A stretch of DNA of 64,000 nt from Pseudomonas koreensis (GCF_024169245.1 NZ_JALJWP010000001.1:1427501-1491500); one strand, 5' to 3'. Positions 11,344 through 20,852 are shown, counted from the stretch's first letter. Numbers and translations are program-made. Notes: generated by a model from the sequence alone, not told the origin.

Positions 11344-14300
11344 TCAGAGAAAGTTGATCTCTTTCAGGTAATCGCAGCCGCGACGCAGCAGCGCCGGGGA
11401 TTTCTGCGGGTAGTGCGCGCCCATCTGCTGCACGCCGGCCTCGGCGTTGGCGTGGCCGATCAGCGAGATATCGCCGATGTCCTCTTCGAAGCCGTTTAGG
11501 TAGAAACCGAGCACGCCGAACAGCGCGTTGTCGGCGTCGACCCGGTTCAGTTGCTGCTGCCAATCGGTAACGCTGACCAGCGAGAACTCGCTGCCGGTTT
11601 CGCGGAACGAAGCCACGTAGGCATCCCAGCTCAGCGGCTCGGGGTTGTGCAGATTGAACACCGCCCGCTCCGCTGAATAACGGCTGGCATGGAAGGCGAT
11701 GAAACGGGCGAGAAAGTCCACCGGCATCAGGTCGAAATTCAGCGCAAAGGCCGGCACTTGACCGAGCTGGATCGAGCCTTTGAGCATCAGCATCAAGCGG
11801 TTCTTGTGCGGCTGACAAACGCCGCTCAGGCTGTTGAAGCTGATGTTGCCGGGGCGATACAGATTGACCCGCACACCGCGCTCGCGTGCCCGTTCGAGGA
11901 TGCGTTCGCCGACCCACTTCGACAGGTTGTAGCCGTTGCGAATGTAGATCGGCGGCGTCGCGGCGGCGGGCAACTCGAGCACTCGACCGGCGTCATCCAC
12001 GGTGCTGGAGGCCGACAGGGTCGAGACGAAATTGAAGATCTTTTTGCTCCGCCCTTCGCACAGCTTCAGCAGGGCAAAGATCGGCTCGACGTTGTCCGCT
12101 GCCAGGGACTCGTAATCGAGTACGTGGTTGACGTTGGCGGCGTTGTGCACCAGCGCGCCGAACTCGCAGTCCAGGCGTTGATAATCGTCATTGCCCAGGC
12201 CCAGTTGCGGGCGACTGATATCCGCTGCGTAAACCCGCACACGGCTCAGATCGAGGTGCTCCAGACGGTTTTCCCGCAGGGCCTGAGCGAAGCGTTGCGC
12301 CGCCGTTTGCCCGGCGCCGTCGCGCACCAGACAGGCGACCTCGCTGGCGCCCCAACCGAGCAGCGCTTCGACGATGTGCACGCCGACAAAACTGTTGGCA
12401 CCGGTGACGATGACCTTGTGTACATCGCCCATGCGGCTGATTGGCAGCGGCTCGATCTCCAGCGCGCGCTCGGCGTCGGCCATGGCCTGGGCGCTGAGTA
12501 CCGCACTGTCATCGGTACCGCGCACCAGCGTCGCCAGCTTGGTGATGGTCGGTTGTTCGATGAAGCGATTGATCGAAATGCTTCGGCCGAATTCCTCGCG
12601 CAAGCGCAGCAACATCCGCGACAGCAGAATCGAATGGCCGCCGAGATTGAAGAAGCTTTCGTCGGTGGAAATGTCGCTGGTCGGCAGTTCCAGCAACTCG
12701 GCCCAGATCTCCAGCAACAGCGCTTCGTCGGCATTCGCCGGCAAGCATTTCGCGGCGCTGTCTTGCACGGTCACCGGCAATGCCAGCAGCGCATTACGAT
12801 CGACTTTGCCGTTGCTGGCGAACGGCATATGCGGCAATTCGGTCCATGCCACGGGTTGCATGTAGTCCGGCAGAAACTGCCGGGCGTGGGCTTTCAATTC
12901 GTCCCGGGCAGTCTCGGTCTGTGGCTGGGCGAGGAACGCTAGAATGCGCCGCTGACTGTCGATGACCACAGCGATCTGCCGATACAAGCGGCTCTCGCGC
13001 AGGCAGCGTTCGATCTCTTCCGGCTCGACGCGAAAGCCACGGATTTTCACCTGGTTGTCGCGCCGCCCGCACAGCTCGATACCGTGCTCGCCCCACTTGG
13101 CCATGTCGCCGCTGCGGTAGGCGCGCAAGGTATCGCCGCCGGGCAGTGACAGGCTCAGATAACGCTCGGCGGTCTGCTGCGGATTGTTCAGGTAACCGAG
13201 GCAGACACCGGGGCCGACGATGAACAGCTCACCGACGGTTTGATCGGGCACCGGTTGCAGATCGTCGTCGAGAATCAGCACCCGACTGTTGGCGATCGGC
13301 CCTCCTAGCGTGCGGTTGCTGTCGCCCGGTTTCAGCTGGCGCGCGGTGATCAGTACGGTGGCTTCGGTCGGGCCGTAAAGGTTGTGCAGGCTGCCTTGGC
13401 GGGTCAGTTGCTCGATGACAAACGGCTCGCAGACATCGCCGCCGGTCATCACTTGAACGCCTTCAAGGTGTTGCAGCGGCAGAATGCTCAACAGCGCCGG
13501 CGGCAGGAAGGCGTGGGTCAGTTGCCGACGGCGAATCAGCGCAACCAGTTGCAAAGGATCGCGACGCTGGGTGTCGTCCGGCACCACCAGCTCCGCGCCG
13601 ACGAGCAGGCTGGGAAAGATGTCGATCAGCGACGAATCAAAGCTCAGCGACGAGAACTGCAATACCCGACTCTCGGCGCGCAATCGCACATAGTCGGCGT
13701 ACCACGCAGTGAAGTGAGCGAGATTGGCCTGGCTGAGCAGCACGCCTTTCGGATGCCCGGTGGTGCCCGAGGTGTAGAGCGCCATGCACGGCGCATCAAG
13801 CTCGGGCGGGTGCAGCATCAGCGGCCGATCGAGATCGGCGTCGGTCGCCTCGATGCCACTGACATCCAGCCCGGTTATCGATTCGCTGAGCGCCTGCTGC
13901 CCATCGTGGAGCAACAACACAGCGCCGGCGTTTTCCAGGATGTATTGCTGACGCTGCAGCGGATGACTCGGCTCCAGCGGCAAGTACACCGCGCCGCTGC
14001 CGAGAATCGCCAGGATCGAAGCGAACAACGCCGGGTCCTTGCCTTGGCAGACTCCGACCACCCACGGCTGCGGATGTTGCTCGAGCAAGGGCAGCAGTCG
14101 CTGTTGAATCGCGCGGCTGTGGGCGTGCAACTGGCGGTAGCTGATGGTCTGTCCGCCGAGGTACAGCGCCGGCCGTTCGGCATGCTCGATCAGGCTCTGT
14201 TGCAGACGCTCGATCAGCGGGGTCTGCGCTTGCTGCAGCAGTGCAGGTTTCGCCGTATTGTTGAGGCGGTGGACGTACGCCAGTTTGTCGAGAAACAGCA

Positions 14301-14736
14301 GATCTTCCAGCCGTTCGAAATCCGGCGCGCTCAGCGCAGGGGCATGGCGGAAATAATCGCCATCGCGGGAAAAGCGGCTGACCAGCAACGCCACTTCGTC
14401 GACCACATGAGCGAGCGCTCGCTGGCGTAAGGACTGACCATTGCCGGACGGCTCATCGCCGATCGGCACGCGGCTGATCAGCGACGAGCCGAGGAAACAC
14501 AGCAAATCGAGGATCGGCAGGCCGCCATGGTCTTGCGCAGCGACACCCAGGCGCAGGTGCAGATGGGGGATCGCGCAGAAGTCGCCGGCGCCGATAAAGC
14601 CATCGTCAATGATCAGATCCACAGCCGCTGGTGTCGCCGCGCTGCGGGTCAGTGCATGGCCGTGTTGTTCGAGTTCCTGCGCCAGATCGGTCATGGCCTG
14701 GCTGGCGCCGGTGAGCAAAATGTCGAGACGTTTCAT
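11344..14736 (-). CDS. mgoA: NRPS-like A-T-reductase protein of mgo/pvf-type operon
   Basis: An 1130-residue single-module enzyme. An N-terminal region (1-about 150) of unclear role precedes an adenylation domain with core motifs 'YTSGTTGHPKG' (about 320), 'LYGPTEATV', 'YRSGDMAKW', 'GRRDNQVKIRGFRVE' and 'NGKVDR'. The carrier domain has the phosphopantetheine serine in 'LGGHS' (about 700). The terminal thioester reductase has a Rossmann motif 'VTGANSFVG' (about 775) and catalytic Y-x-x-x-K 'YNLSKW' (about 935). An amino acid is thus activated, tethered and released reductively. A by-eye specificity code reads roughly D-S-I-A-M-G-L-V-L, a hydrophobic pocket; in characterised relatives the substrate is valine or leucine. 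The start is the ATG at 14736 with GAGGAGG at ideal distance; the frame upstream is non-homologous. It matches MgoA/PvfC. Confidence 0.88.
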   Translation of the reverse strand: MKRLDILLTGASQAMTDLAQELEQHGHALTRSAATPAAVDLIIDDGFIGAGDFCAIPHLHLRLGVAAQDHGGLPILDLLCFLGSSLISRVPIGDEPSGNGQSLRQRALAHVVDEVALLVSRFSRDGDYFRHAPALSAPDFERLEDLLFLDKLAYVHRLNNTAKPALLQQAQTPLIERLQQSLIEHAERPALYLGGQTISYRQLHAHSRAIQQRLLPLLEQHPQPWVVGVCQGKDPALFASILAILGSGAVYLPLEPSHPLQRQQYILENAGAVLLLHDGQQALSESITGLDVSGIEATDADLDRPLMLHPPELDAPCMALYTSGTTGHPKGVLLSQANLAHFTAWYADYVRLRAESRVLQFSSLSFDSSLIDIFPSLLVGAELVVPDDTQRRDPLQLVALIRRRQLTHAFLPPALLSILPLQHLEGVQVMTGGDVCEPFVIEQLTRQGSLHNLYGPTEATVLITARQLKPGDSNRTLGGPIANSRVLILDDDLQPVPDQTVGELFIVGPGVCLGYLNNPQQTAERYLSLSLPGGDTLRAYRSGDMAKWGEHGIELCGRRDNQVKIRGFRVEPEEIERCLRESRLYRQIAVVIDSQRRILAFLAQPQTETARDELKAHARQFLPDYMQPVAWTELPHMPFASNGKVDRNALLALPVTVQDSAAKCLPANADEALLLEIWAELLELPTSDISTDESFFNLGGHSILLSRMLLRLREEFGRSISINRFIEQPTITKLATLVRGTDDSAVLSAQAMADAERALEIEPLPISRMGDVHKVIVTGANSFVGVHIVEALLGWGASEVACLVRDGAGQTAAQRFAQALRENRLEHLDLSRVRVYAADISRPQLGLGNDDYQRLDCEFGALVHNAANVNHVLDYESLAADNVEPIFALLKLCEGRSKKIFNFVSTLSASSTVDDAGRVLELPAAATPPIYIRNGYNLSKWVGERILERARERGVRVNLYRPGNISFNSLSGVCQPHKNRLMLMLKGSIQLGQVPAFALNFDLMPVDFLARFIAFHASRYSAERAVFNLHNPEPLSWDAYVASFRETGSEFSLVSVTDWQQQLNRVDADNALFGVLGFYLNGFEEDIGDISLIGHANAEAGVQQMGAHYPQKSPALLRRGCDYLKEINFL

Positions 14737-14746
14737 GTCGGCCTCC

Positions 14747-15676
14747 TCAAACCAGATAGTCGCGCAGGGCGTGCTGCACACACGGTGTGTCGAGCAGCGA
14801 GCTGTTGTGGAAAAACTTGACGATGTTGCCCACCAACGGGTGGTGGCGGTTGATCGGGAAGGCCAATCCAGCGATTTCCTCGCGCAGTGAACGCCGGGTG
14901 ATTTCGCTGACCGGCAGTGCATCGATCAGGCGCAGGTCGAAGGACTTCTGGATGTCGTTGGTCAGGTAATGGCCGATGAATACCGGCAGAATCTGCGCGA
15001 TGGTTTCGCGGTCCGCGTCGCTGGCGGTGTGCCAATAGATGCGCACCATCCGCGCCCAGAAACTGGAATGGCGACCCTCGTCGAGCAAATGGTCGGCCAT
15101 CAGGCCCTTGATCGACGGCTTGACCGAATCGTCGCGGGCGAACGCGGCGACGTCGCCGGTCACGGTGTTTTCGGCGATCGCCACGCAAATCAATTCCACC
15201 GCGCTGCGCAGGTGCTCCGGTGCCAGTGCAACGGCGGCGGGAATCGCCCGGCTCAGTTCGATATCGTCGGGCAACTGAATTGGTTCGATACCGGTCAGCG
15301 CGACGGTTTGCTGCATGAAATCCATGGCCACCAGCGCGTGATAATCCTCATCGACCACCACGGTCATCGCGTCGTAGCGACAGGCGAACGGGAACGCCAC
15401 GGCGAAGCGATTCTTGGCAATGCTGCGGGCGGTCTTGTCGACGATTTCAGTCTCGAAAATCACTACGTCATTGATGAATTTGTACAGCGTCTGCACCAGC
15501 GCGAAATCACGCTGTTGCGGGCATTCACGCAGGAAGGTTTCGCTGAGCACCAGCGGCTGGCGGCTGAGCGGGTAGATCAGGCGCTGATCGTCTTCGAGAA
15601 CTCGTCGCGGACGGGTGCGGATGGTCGCGCGGGTTTCCCAGGCCTCGGCGAAGGATTGATAGTCGGCGGCGTTCAT
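14747..15676 (-). CDS. mgoC: AurF-like diiron N-oxygenase of mgo/pvf-type operon
   Basis: A 309-residue ferritin-like diiron enzyme of the p-aminobenzoate N-oxygenase (AurF) family. Candidate iron ligands lie in '[17 protein letters not shown]', '[12 protein letters not shown]' (E-x-x-H type) and '[14 protein letters not shown]' (E-x-x-x-H type), with a further His in 'GHYLTNDI'. The ATG at 15676 overlaps the upstream gene stop by four bases (ATGA), so the two are translationally coupled. The long frame upstream of it is a shadow of the preceding gene. It corresponds to MgoC/PvfB, which oxidises the amine nitrogen while building the diazeniumdiolate. The NRPS-like gene starts 10 bp downstream. 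Confidence 0.88.
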   Translation of the reverse strand: MNAADYQSFAEAWETRATIRTRPRRVLEDDQRLIYPLSRQPLVLSETFLRECPQQRDFALVQTLYKFINDVVIFETEIVDKTARSIAKNRFAVAFPFACRYDAMTVVVDEDYHALVAMDFMQQTVALTGIEPIQLPDDIELSRAIPAAVALAPEHLRSAVELICVAIAENTVTGDVAAFARDDSVKPSIKGLMADHLLDEGRHSSFWARMVRIYWHTASDADRETIAQILPVFIGHYLTNDIQKSFDLRLIDALPVSEITRRSLREEIAGLAFPINRHHPLVGNIVKFFHNSSLLDTPCVQHALRDYLV

Positions 15677-16446
15677 TGGACCACCTCGACAACTTCTGCG
15701 CCCATGCTCAGGCGCAGCCCGTCCCACAGGGCGATGCGGCTTTCCACGGCGGCGATGGCACTGGCGTAGACCTCGGCCTCGCGCTGCGGATCGCCATCGA
15801 CCAGACGCTCCAGCAAGTGTTCGGCGGCGGGGCCGTGGTCTTCGGAATCCACTTCGATATGCCGTTGCAGGTAATACCGGAACGTCGGCGCCTGTTCGAT
15901 GCCGATGCCCCAATCATTGAGGATGCGCTGGAACATGGTGGGAATGACGCTTTCGCGACCATGCAGGAATGCGGCGGCGACGCTATGTCCCGGCGCCTCC
16001 AGGGCAATGCGCAAGGTATCGCGGACGAACTGCGCGGCCGCGGGGTCGACGTCGACGCTCTGCAACGCGATGTCATAACTCACGCCTTCCTGCTGCAACG
16101 CGACGAAACGCTCCACCGCCGTGGTGCTCGCGCCGATTTCGCGCATCGCATCCAGGTACAACTCGAAATGGCTGTAGTGGCCGGCATCGAGGCGATCGTC
16201 CGATTCCTCCCCCAGCACAATCTCGTTGATCAACCGCGCCGCGTGAGGATCGCGCGGCGGCAGCCAGGGCAACCGTGTGCAAGTCAGTTCCTGTTGCAGA
16301 CGCTTGGTCAGCGACATGAAGTCCCATACGGCAAATACATGGGTTTCCATGAAACGGCGTAATACCGATAACGAAGTAATCTCGGAGAAGATCGGGTGAA
16401 TACTCAGTTCGGCTTTCTTCAGGGCGAGTTGCTGCTTGGTGGGCAT
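15673..16446 (-). CDS. mgoB: Heme-oxygenase-like diiron protein of mgo/pvf-type operon
   Basis: A 257-residue all-helical protein of the iron-containing redox / heme-oxygenase-like diiron oxidase (HDO) family. It starts '[23 protein letters not shown]', continues with '[21 protein letters not shown]' (first Glu/His helix), then '[11 protein letters not shown]' with '[12 protein letters not shown]', and the late helix '[17 protein letters not shown]' with the D-x-x-x-H pattern. These are the positions used for metal binding in HDO enzymes. It is the first gene of the operon and matches MgoB/PvfA. Three in-frame Met codons exist (16479, 16449, 16446); 16446 has the best distance (7 nt) from AAAGGA. 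A 14-bp inverted repeat sits in its leader. Confidence 0.82.
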   Translation of the reverse strand: MPTKQQLALKKAELSIHPIFSEITSLSVLRRFMETHVFAVWDFMSLTKRLQQELTCTRLPWLPPRDPHAARLINEIVLGEESDDRLDAGHYSHFELYLDAMREIGASTTAVERFVALQQEGVSYDIALQSVDVDPAAAQFVRDTLRIALEAPGHSVAAAFLHGRESVIPTMFQRILNDWGIGIEQAPTFRYYLQRHIEVDSEDHGPAAEHLLERLVDGDPQREAEVYASAIAAVESRIALWDGLRLSMGAEVVEVVQ

Positions 16447-16500
16447 CATGATGTCCTTTATCAGTGCTATGAAGTGCACAGTTCTTTTCAGTTGCTGTAA

Positions 16501-16549
16501 GCGATCGAGAAAGTTGGAGAGAAAGTTATCCCGGCACTTTCTTGATCGC
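16501..16549 (-). promoter_or_regulatory. 14-bp inverted repeat in the mgoB leader
   Basis: 'gcgatcgagaaagt' (16501-16514) is repeated in inverted form as 'actttcttgatcgc' (16536-16549) with one mismatch and a 21-nt centre. It lies 55-103 bp ahead of the first gene of the signal operon. It could be an RNA hairpin in the leader or a two-site operator. It lacks a T-run on the minus strand, so a plain terminator is unlikely. Confidence 0.5.
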
Positions 16550-17148
16550 GCTCTGGCGCCGTTGCGGGGCCACGGTTGCTGCGTTTGATACGTGAGGTAT
16601 GCCGCGCTGAACAGCGAAGTTCAAACCTGGCGAGAGAAAGCTAATACAGGGCAAAAGCAATTAACAAGTTTATTTTCAATTATTTCAAGTTGGCTGTTTT
16701 TCAAGTACGAGAGTTGCCGATAAAACTTTCAGATGAAGTTTTATTTGGGCGAAGTTGCTCCTTTCGGCTAATCAGGGCCAAAATTGATAAAAAGAGTGAA
16801 TGCCTCACTCGAAGCAACTTTCAACTAAGGAGATTGATTGAATTGATGGGGGACGAAAGTTGGCCGGGACCGGCGCCATGACTTCCTGTTTCCCGTGACA
16901 AGGCTCCTTCCGTAGGTTCCTGTTGCGGAGACTGTGCCGTCAGGGCGGCGTGTCCCCGTTCTATAGGGTTGGCGCTGGAAGAGTGCGGGTAAATTGCCGT
17001 CACGGCTATTACCGATTGGTCATTGCCATAGAGCGACAAAGCGTTGGTCCGGGCGCGGCGGGCAGCCGCGCGCACGCCGATCCGCTGCCAGAGCTGGCAG
17101 CAGAGCGGTCGCGAAGATTTGTAAGGGGATTATTCGGCGAGCGAGATA
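16550..17148. other. Non-coding gap upstream of the mgo/pvf-type operon
   Basis: About 600 bp between the signal operon and the GntR gene stop. The part 16620-16850 is clearly AT-richer than its surroundings and is a likely promoter region for the minus-strand operon. Open frames here are short, begin with weak start codons, and have no ribosome site or recognisable protein pattern. I see no RNA gene. Confidence 0.6.
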
Positions 17149-17859
17149 TCAGCGCGCAGTATGGCGCTTCTGTGCGGCGGGGGTCGCCAGGTAGCGGGTG
17201 ATGACCTCAACGCCACGGTTGAGGTGCTGCTCCAGCAGTTCGAGTGAACGCGGGATGTCTCGCTCGACCACGGCGTGAAGCATGGCGCGGTGGTCGTCCT
17301 GAGACAGCTTGCCCAGGCCCATGGCTTCCAGGTTGAAACGCAGAAAACGCTCTTCCTCGTTGAGGCCGTCCTCCACCAGGCGCAGCAGTCGCTGATTGGG
17401 CGCCTTGCTGTACAGGGCCATGTGGAACAGACGGTTGAGGCGGCCGATTTCGTTGTAGTCGTGCTGGGCTTCCAGTTCGTCGATGAAGCCGGCGGCGAGT
17501 TGATGCTCGGTGTCAGTCAGCAACGGAATCGACTGCCGCAATGCCTCGGATTCGAGCAGAATGCGCAACTCGTAGGTTTCGGTGGCATCGCCCTGGATCA
17601 GCGGCGCAACCACGGCGCCTTTGTGCGTAGTGACGCTGAGCAGTTCCTGCGCTTCGAGCTGGCGCAAGGCCTCGCGCACCGGCATACGGCTGACCCCGAA
17701 CAGATCGGCCAGATCCTGTTGGCGCAACGCAGTGCCACAGGGCAGGCGTCCATCGAGGATGGCCGAGCGCAGGGTTTCTTCAATTACCGACCGGGCCAGA
17801 TGCGCAGGAATCGGTCCTTCGACTTTAATGCTGTGCAGCGGTTTGGGCTTCTGAGTCAC
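17149..17859 (-). CDS. GntR-family (FCD/FadR-type) transcriptional regulator
   Basis: A 236-residue regulator. The N-terminal winged helix (about 20-85) reads 'VIEETLRSAILDGRLPCGTALRQQDLADLFGVSRMPVREALRQLEAQELL', the classic GntR pattern. The all-helical FCD domain (about 95-225) carries the usual metal-site residues in 'NRLFHMALY', 'DDHRAMLHAV' and 'LEQHLNRG'. I place the start at the GTG 17859 (VTQKPKP), which gives family-typical length; the frame continues upstream without homology. The perfect palindrome at 17885-17898, just ahead of the start, is a good candidate autoregulatory operator. No obvious metabolic target genes adjoin, as lapG is divergent, so the effector and regulon are unknown. 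Confidence 0.88.
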   Translation of the reverse strand: MTQKPKPLHSIKVEGPIPAHLARSVIEETLRSAILDGRLPCGTALRQQDLADLFGVSRMPVREALRQLEAQELLSVTTHKGAVVAPLIQGDATETYELRILLESEALRQSIPLLTDTEHQLAAGFIDELEAQHDYNEIGRLNRLFHMALYSKAPNQRLLRLVEDGLNEEERFLRFNLEAMGLGKLSQDDHRAMLHAVVERDIPRSLELLEQHLNRGVEVITRYLATPAAQKRHTAR

Positions 17860-17884
17860 GACAACACACCCTGTAGGTCGTAAT

Positions 17885-17898
17885 ATTTGGATCCAAAT
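17885..17898. promoter_or_regulatory. Perfect 14-bp palindrome, likely GntR operator
   Basis: 'ATTTGGATCCAAAT' is perfectly self-complementary and lies 26 bp before the GntR start codon, in the gntR-lapG divergent gap. FCD-type GntR regulators commonly bind palindromes of the TGG-N-CCA kind. It could also touch lapG expression, about 160 bp away. Confidence 0.6.
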
Positions 17899-18056
17899 GA
17901 CACTAGTGATTGCTCTACAGGTTGTCAAACCTTGTAAAACATAACGCTGCCATCTCAAGTCTAGCGCGTCTTTCGATGATCTCACGGTGCCATTGTTTTT
18001 TGCCGGGCTAAGCTTCACCATCAAACGCTTCCTTTCTGCCCTTCTGGAAACCTGCT

Positions 18057-18749
18057 GTGGCGGTACGTTTCGCGATCCCTCGGACCTTGCGCTGGCTTGG
18101 CTGCGCATTGCTGCTGGCCGGCGTCATGCTGGGCGGTCTGCACGCCGATTGGGATTTTTCCGCGATCAGCCGCAAGGCCACTGCTCTTTACGGGCCACTG
18201 GGCGCCGGGCAGCAGCGCATCGACGCCTGGCAGAATCTGCTGGCGACGCAGAAGCAGGCCAGCGAGATGGACAAGCTCAAGCTGGTGAACCTGTTCTTCA
18301 ACAAGCAGGTGCGCTACGTCGAAGACATCGATCTCTGGCGCGAGGTGGATTATTGGGAAACCCCGATCGAAGCGCTGTGGAAGGGTGCCGGCGACTGCGA
18401 AGACTACGCCATCGCCAAATATTTCAGCCTGCGCCATCTCGGGGTTTCCAGTGACAAGCTGCGCATCACCTACGTCAAGGCGCTGCGCCAGAACCGCGCG
18501 CACATGGTGTTGACGTACTATGCGACCCCCGATGCCATGCCGCTGGTGCTCGACAGCCTGATCGATCCGATCCAGCCGGCGTCGCAGCGGACCGATTTGC
18601 TGCCGGTCTACTCTTTCAATGCCGAAGGCTTGTATCTGCCGGGCGCCAAAGGCAATAAAAAGGTTGGCGACACCAAACGCCTGTCGCGCTGGCAGGATGT
18701 GCTGAAAAAAATGCAGGCCGAAGGTTTTCCGGTCGAGACGACTAACTAG
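18057..18749 (+). CDS. lapG: LapG periplasmic cysteine protease
   Basis: A 230-residue bacterial transglutaminase-like cysteine protease. A membrane/signal segment at about 12-28 is followed by the papain-like domain. The triad is visible as Cys114 in 'GDCEDYAIAKYF', His149 in 'AHMVLTY' and Asp166 in 'VLDSLID'. In P. fluorescens, LapG is a calcium-dependent periplasmic enzyme that cuts the N-terminus of LapA and frees the adhesin from the surface (established). The only usable start in frame is GTG at 18057, after a GGAAA. LapD follows 14 bp downstream, and the substrate LapA is encoded 2.6 kb further on. Confidence 0.95.
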   Translation: MAVRFAIPRTLRWLGCALLLAGVMLGGLHADWDFSAISRKATALYGPLGAGQQRIDAWQNLLATQKQASEMDKLKLVNLFFNKQVRYVEDIDLWREVDYWETPIEALWKGAGDCEDYAIAKYFSLRHLGVSSDKLRITYVKALRQNRAHMVLTYYATPDAMPLVLDSLIDPIQPASQRTDLLPVYSFNAEGLYLPGAKGNKKVGDTKRLSRWQDVLKKMQAEGFPVETTN

Positions 18750-18763
18750 GAGCACGCGCTCAG

Positions 18764-20716
18764 ATGTCTTTGTTCAAACAGCTGTTGATCGCTATCTGTC
18801 TGTTCCTGGTCGTGGCCTTCACCGGCAGCTTCATGGTCAGCCTGGAGAGCTCGCGCACCCAGTACGTCAATCAGTTGCGCTCCCACGCGCAGGACGCCGC
18901 GACGGCGCTGGCGTTGTCGCTGACGCCGAATATCGACGACCCGGCGATGGTCGAGCTGCTGGTCAGTTCGATTTTCGACAGCGGCTATTACGCGAGCATT
19001 CGCGTGGTCGACGTGAAGACCGAGCAGACCATTGTCGAGCGCAGCGGCACTCCGGCGGTGAGCAATGTGCCGGACTGGTTCGTCAGACTGATCGGCCTCG
19101 AGCCGGCCGGTGGCGATGCGCTGGTCAGCCGCGGCTGGGAGCAGGCGGCACGGGTCGAAGTGGTCAGCCACCCGATGTTCGCCGTGGCCAAGCTGTGGCA
19201 GAGCGCGCTAGGCAGCCTCGGCTGGTTGTTGATCTGCGGTGCGCTGAGCGCGGTGCTCGGCGCGCTGCTGCTGCGTCGGCAGTTGAAGCCGCTTGATTAC
19301 ATGGTCCAGCAGTCCCATGCCATCGCCCGTCGCGAGTTTCTCAGCCTGCCGGATCTGCCGCGCACGCCTGAGTTGCGCAGGGTAGTGCAGGCGATGAATC
19401 AGATGGTCGAGAAGCTCAAGACGCTGTTTCAGGAGCAGGCCGAGCGCAGCGAAAAGCTGCGCACCGAGTCCTATCAGGACAACCTCACAGGCCTGGCCAA
19501 CCGCCGCTATTTCGAGATGCAACTGAACAATCGCGTGAGCAACTCGGAGCAGGCCAGTTCCGGTTATCTACTGCTGTTGCGGGTCAAGGATCTGGCCGGC
19601 CTCAACCAGCGTCTCGGCGGCCAGCGCACCGACCAGTTGCTAAAGGCCGTGGGCGAGCAATTATCCCGCGAGTGCGCCCGATATCCACAAACTCAAGACT
19701 TGGTAACGCGCATTCGCGGCGGTGAGTTCGCCGTGCTGGCGCCGGGGCTGGTGCGTGAGGAAGCGCTGCAACTGGCGCAGAATCTCGACAATGCCTTGAG
19801 CAGCCTGCATGCCACCGGCGCGACCGATGTGCCGGCGGTGGCTTCCATCGGGCTGGCGCCGTTCACCCATGGTGATTCGCCGCAAGCAGTGCTGACCCTG
19901 GGCGATCAGGCACTGGCGCAGGCCGAAGGCCAGGGCGAGCAGAATTGGGCGTGCATCGATCAGAGTCTGGTGGCGGAGGTCGGCGACGATCATCACGCCT
20001 GGCATCGACTGCTGGATCAGGCCTTGAGTCAGCAGCGTTTCGAGTTGTACTTCCAGCCGGTGGTCGCCGCGCAGGACACTCAATTGGTGCTGCATTACAA
20101 AGTGCTGTCGCGCTTGCTCGACGAGCAGGGCCAGACCATTCCTGCCGGACGCTTTCTGCCGTGGCTGGAGCGCTTCGGCTGGACCGCGCGGCTTGATCGG
20201 CTGATGCTCGAACGCGTGCTCGAGCAGATGAAAGGGCACGAAGATTCGCTGGCGCTGAACCTGTCCTCGGCGACGCTGGCCGATCCGCAGGCGTTGAACA
20301 AAGTCTTCGAGATTCTGCGCGCGCACTCCAACCTCGGCGCGCGCCTGACCCTGGAAATCGGTGAGGAGCAATTGCCTGAACAGGCAGTGCTGGAACAGTT
20401 GACCCGACGCCTGCGCGAGCTGGGTTTCTCGCTGAGCCTGCAGCGCTTCGGCGGGCGCTTCAGTATGATCGGCAACCTGGCGCGGTTGGGTCTGGCGTAT
20501 TTGAAGATCGATGGCAGCTACATTCGGGCGATCGATCAGGAGAGCGACAAGCGTCTGTTCATCGAAGCGATCCAGCGCGCGGCGCACAGCATCGATCTGC
20601 CGCTGATTGCCGAACGGGTCGAGACCGAAGGGGAGTTGTCGGTGATTCGCGAGATGGGCCTGTATGGCGTGCAGGGGCAGTTGCTCGGTGAGCCGAAGCC
20701 TTGGGGCCTGAACTGA
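18764..20716 (+). CDS. lapD: LapD inner-membrane c-di-GMP receptor
   Basis: A 650-residue protein with the LapD order: TM1 (about 6-25), periplasmic output domain including 'YYASIRVVDVKTEQTIVERSG', TM2 (about 148-170), HAMP (about 171-225), GGDEF-like and EAL-like domains. Both enzymatic motifs are degenerate: 'RGGEF' (about 318) in place of GGDEF, and 'KVLSR' (about 446) in place of ExLxR. So it should bind c-di-GMP without making or degrading it. In the known model, c-di-GMP binding to the EAL domain drives the periplasmic domain to capture LapG and spare LapA. It is co-transcribed with lapG (14-bp gap). Confidence 0.96.
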   Translation: MSLFKQLLIAICLFLVVAFTGSFMVSLESSRTQYVNQLRSHAQDAATALALSLTPNIDDPAMVELLVSSIFDSGYYASIRVVDVKTEQTIVERSGTPAVSNVPDWFVRLIGLEPAGGDALVSRGWEQAARVEVVSHPMFAVAKLWQSALGSLGWLLICGALSAVLGALLLRRQLKPLDYMVQQSHAIARREFLSLPDLPRTPELRRVVQAMNQMVEKLKTLFQEQAERSEKLRTESYQDNLTGLANRRYFEMQLNNRVSNSEQASSGYLLLLRVKDLAGLNQRLGGQRTDQLLKAVGEQLSRECARYPQTQDLVTRIRGGEFAVLAPGLVREEALQLAQNLDNALSSLHATGATDVPAVASIGLAPFTHGDSPQAVLTLGDQALAQAEGQGEQNWACIDQSLVAEVGDDHHAWHRLLDQALSQQRFELYFQPVVAAQDTQLVLHYKVLSRLLDEQGQTIPAGRFLPWLERFGWTARLDRLMLERVLEQMKGHEDSLALNLSSATLADPQALNKVFEILRAHSNLGARLTLEIGEEQLPEQAVLEQLTRRLRELGFSLSLQRFGGRFSMIGNLARLGLAYLKIDGSYIRAIDQESDKRLFIEAIQRAAHSIDLPLIAERVETEGELSVIREMGLYGVQGQLLGEPKPWGLN

Positions 20717-20849
20717 TCGTTCCCACGCTCTGCGTGGGAATGCAGCCCGTGACGCTCTGCGTCACAACGGTGACGGGCCGTGATAACTGAGTTGCGGTCG
20801 GAACGCGGAGCGTCCCTTGATGCATTCCCACGCGGAGCGTGGGAACGAT
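20716..20849. repeat. Composite palindromic repeat after lapD
   Basis: 'atcgttcccacgctctgcgtgggaatgca' split over 20716-20744 returns inverted at 20821-20849 (with gctct versus gcgga in the loop). Between them are further short palindromes such as 'gtgacgctctgcgtcac' (20749-20765). This is a Pseudomonas intergenic repeat distinct from the REP elements. It sits between convergent lapD and the small gene downstream of lapA, and it starts on the last base of the lapD stop codon. Confidence 0.85.
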
Positions 20850-20852
20850 CAT

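Noticed and set aside
16690..16881. Small 63-codon frame upstream of the signal operon
   Set aside because: It begins with TTG, has no ribosome site, and lies in the AT-rich promoter stretch; no recognisable pattern.
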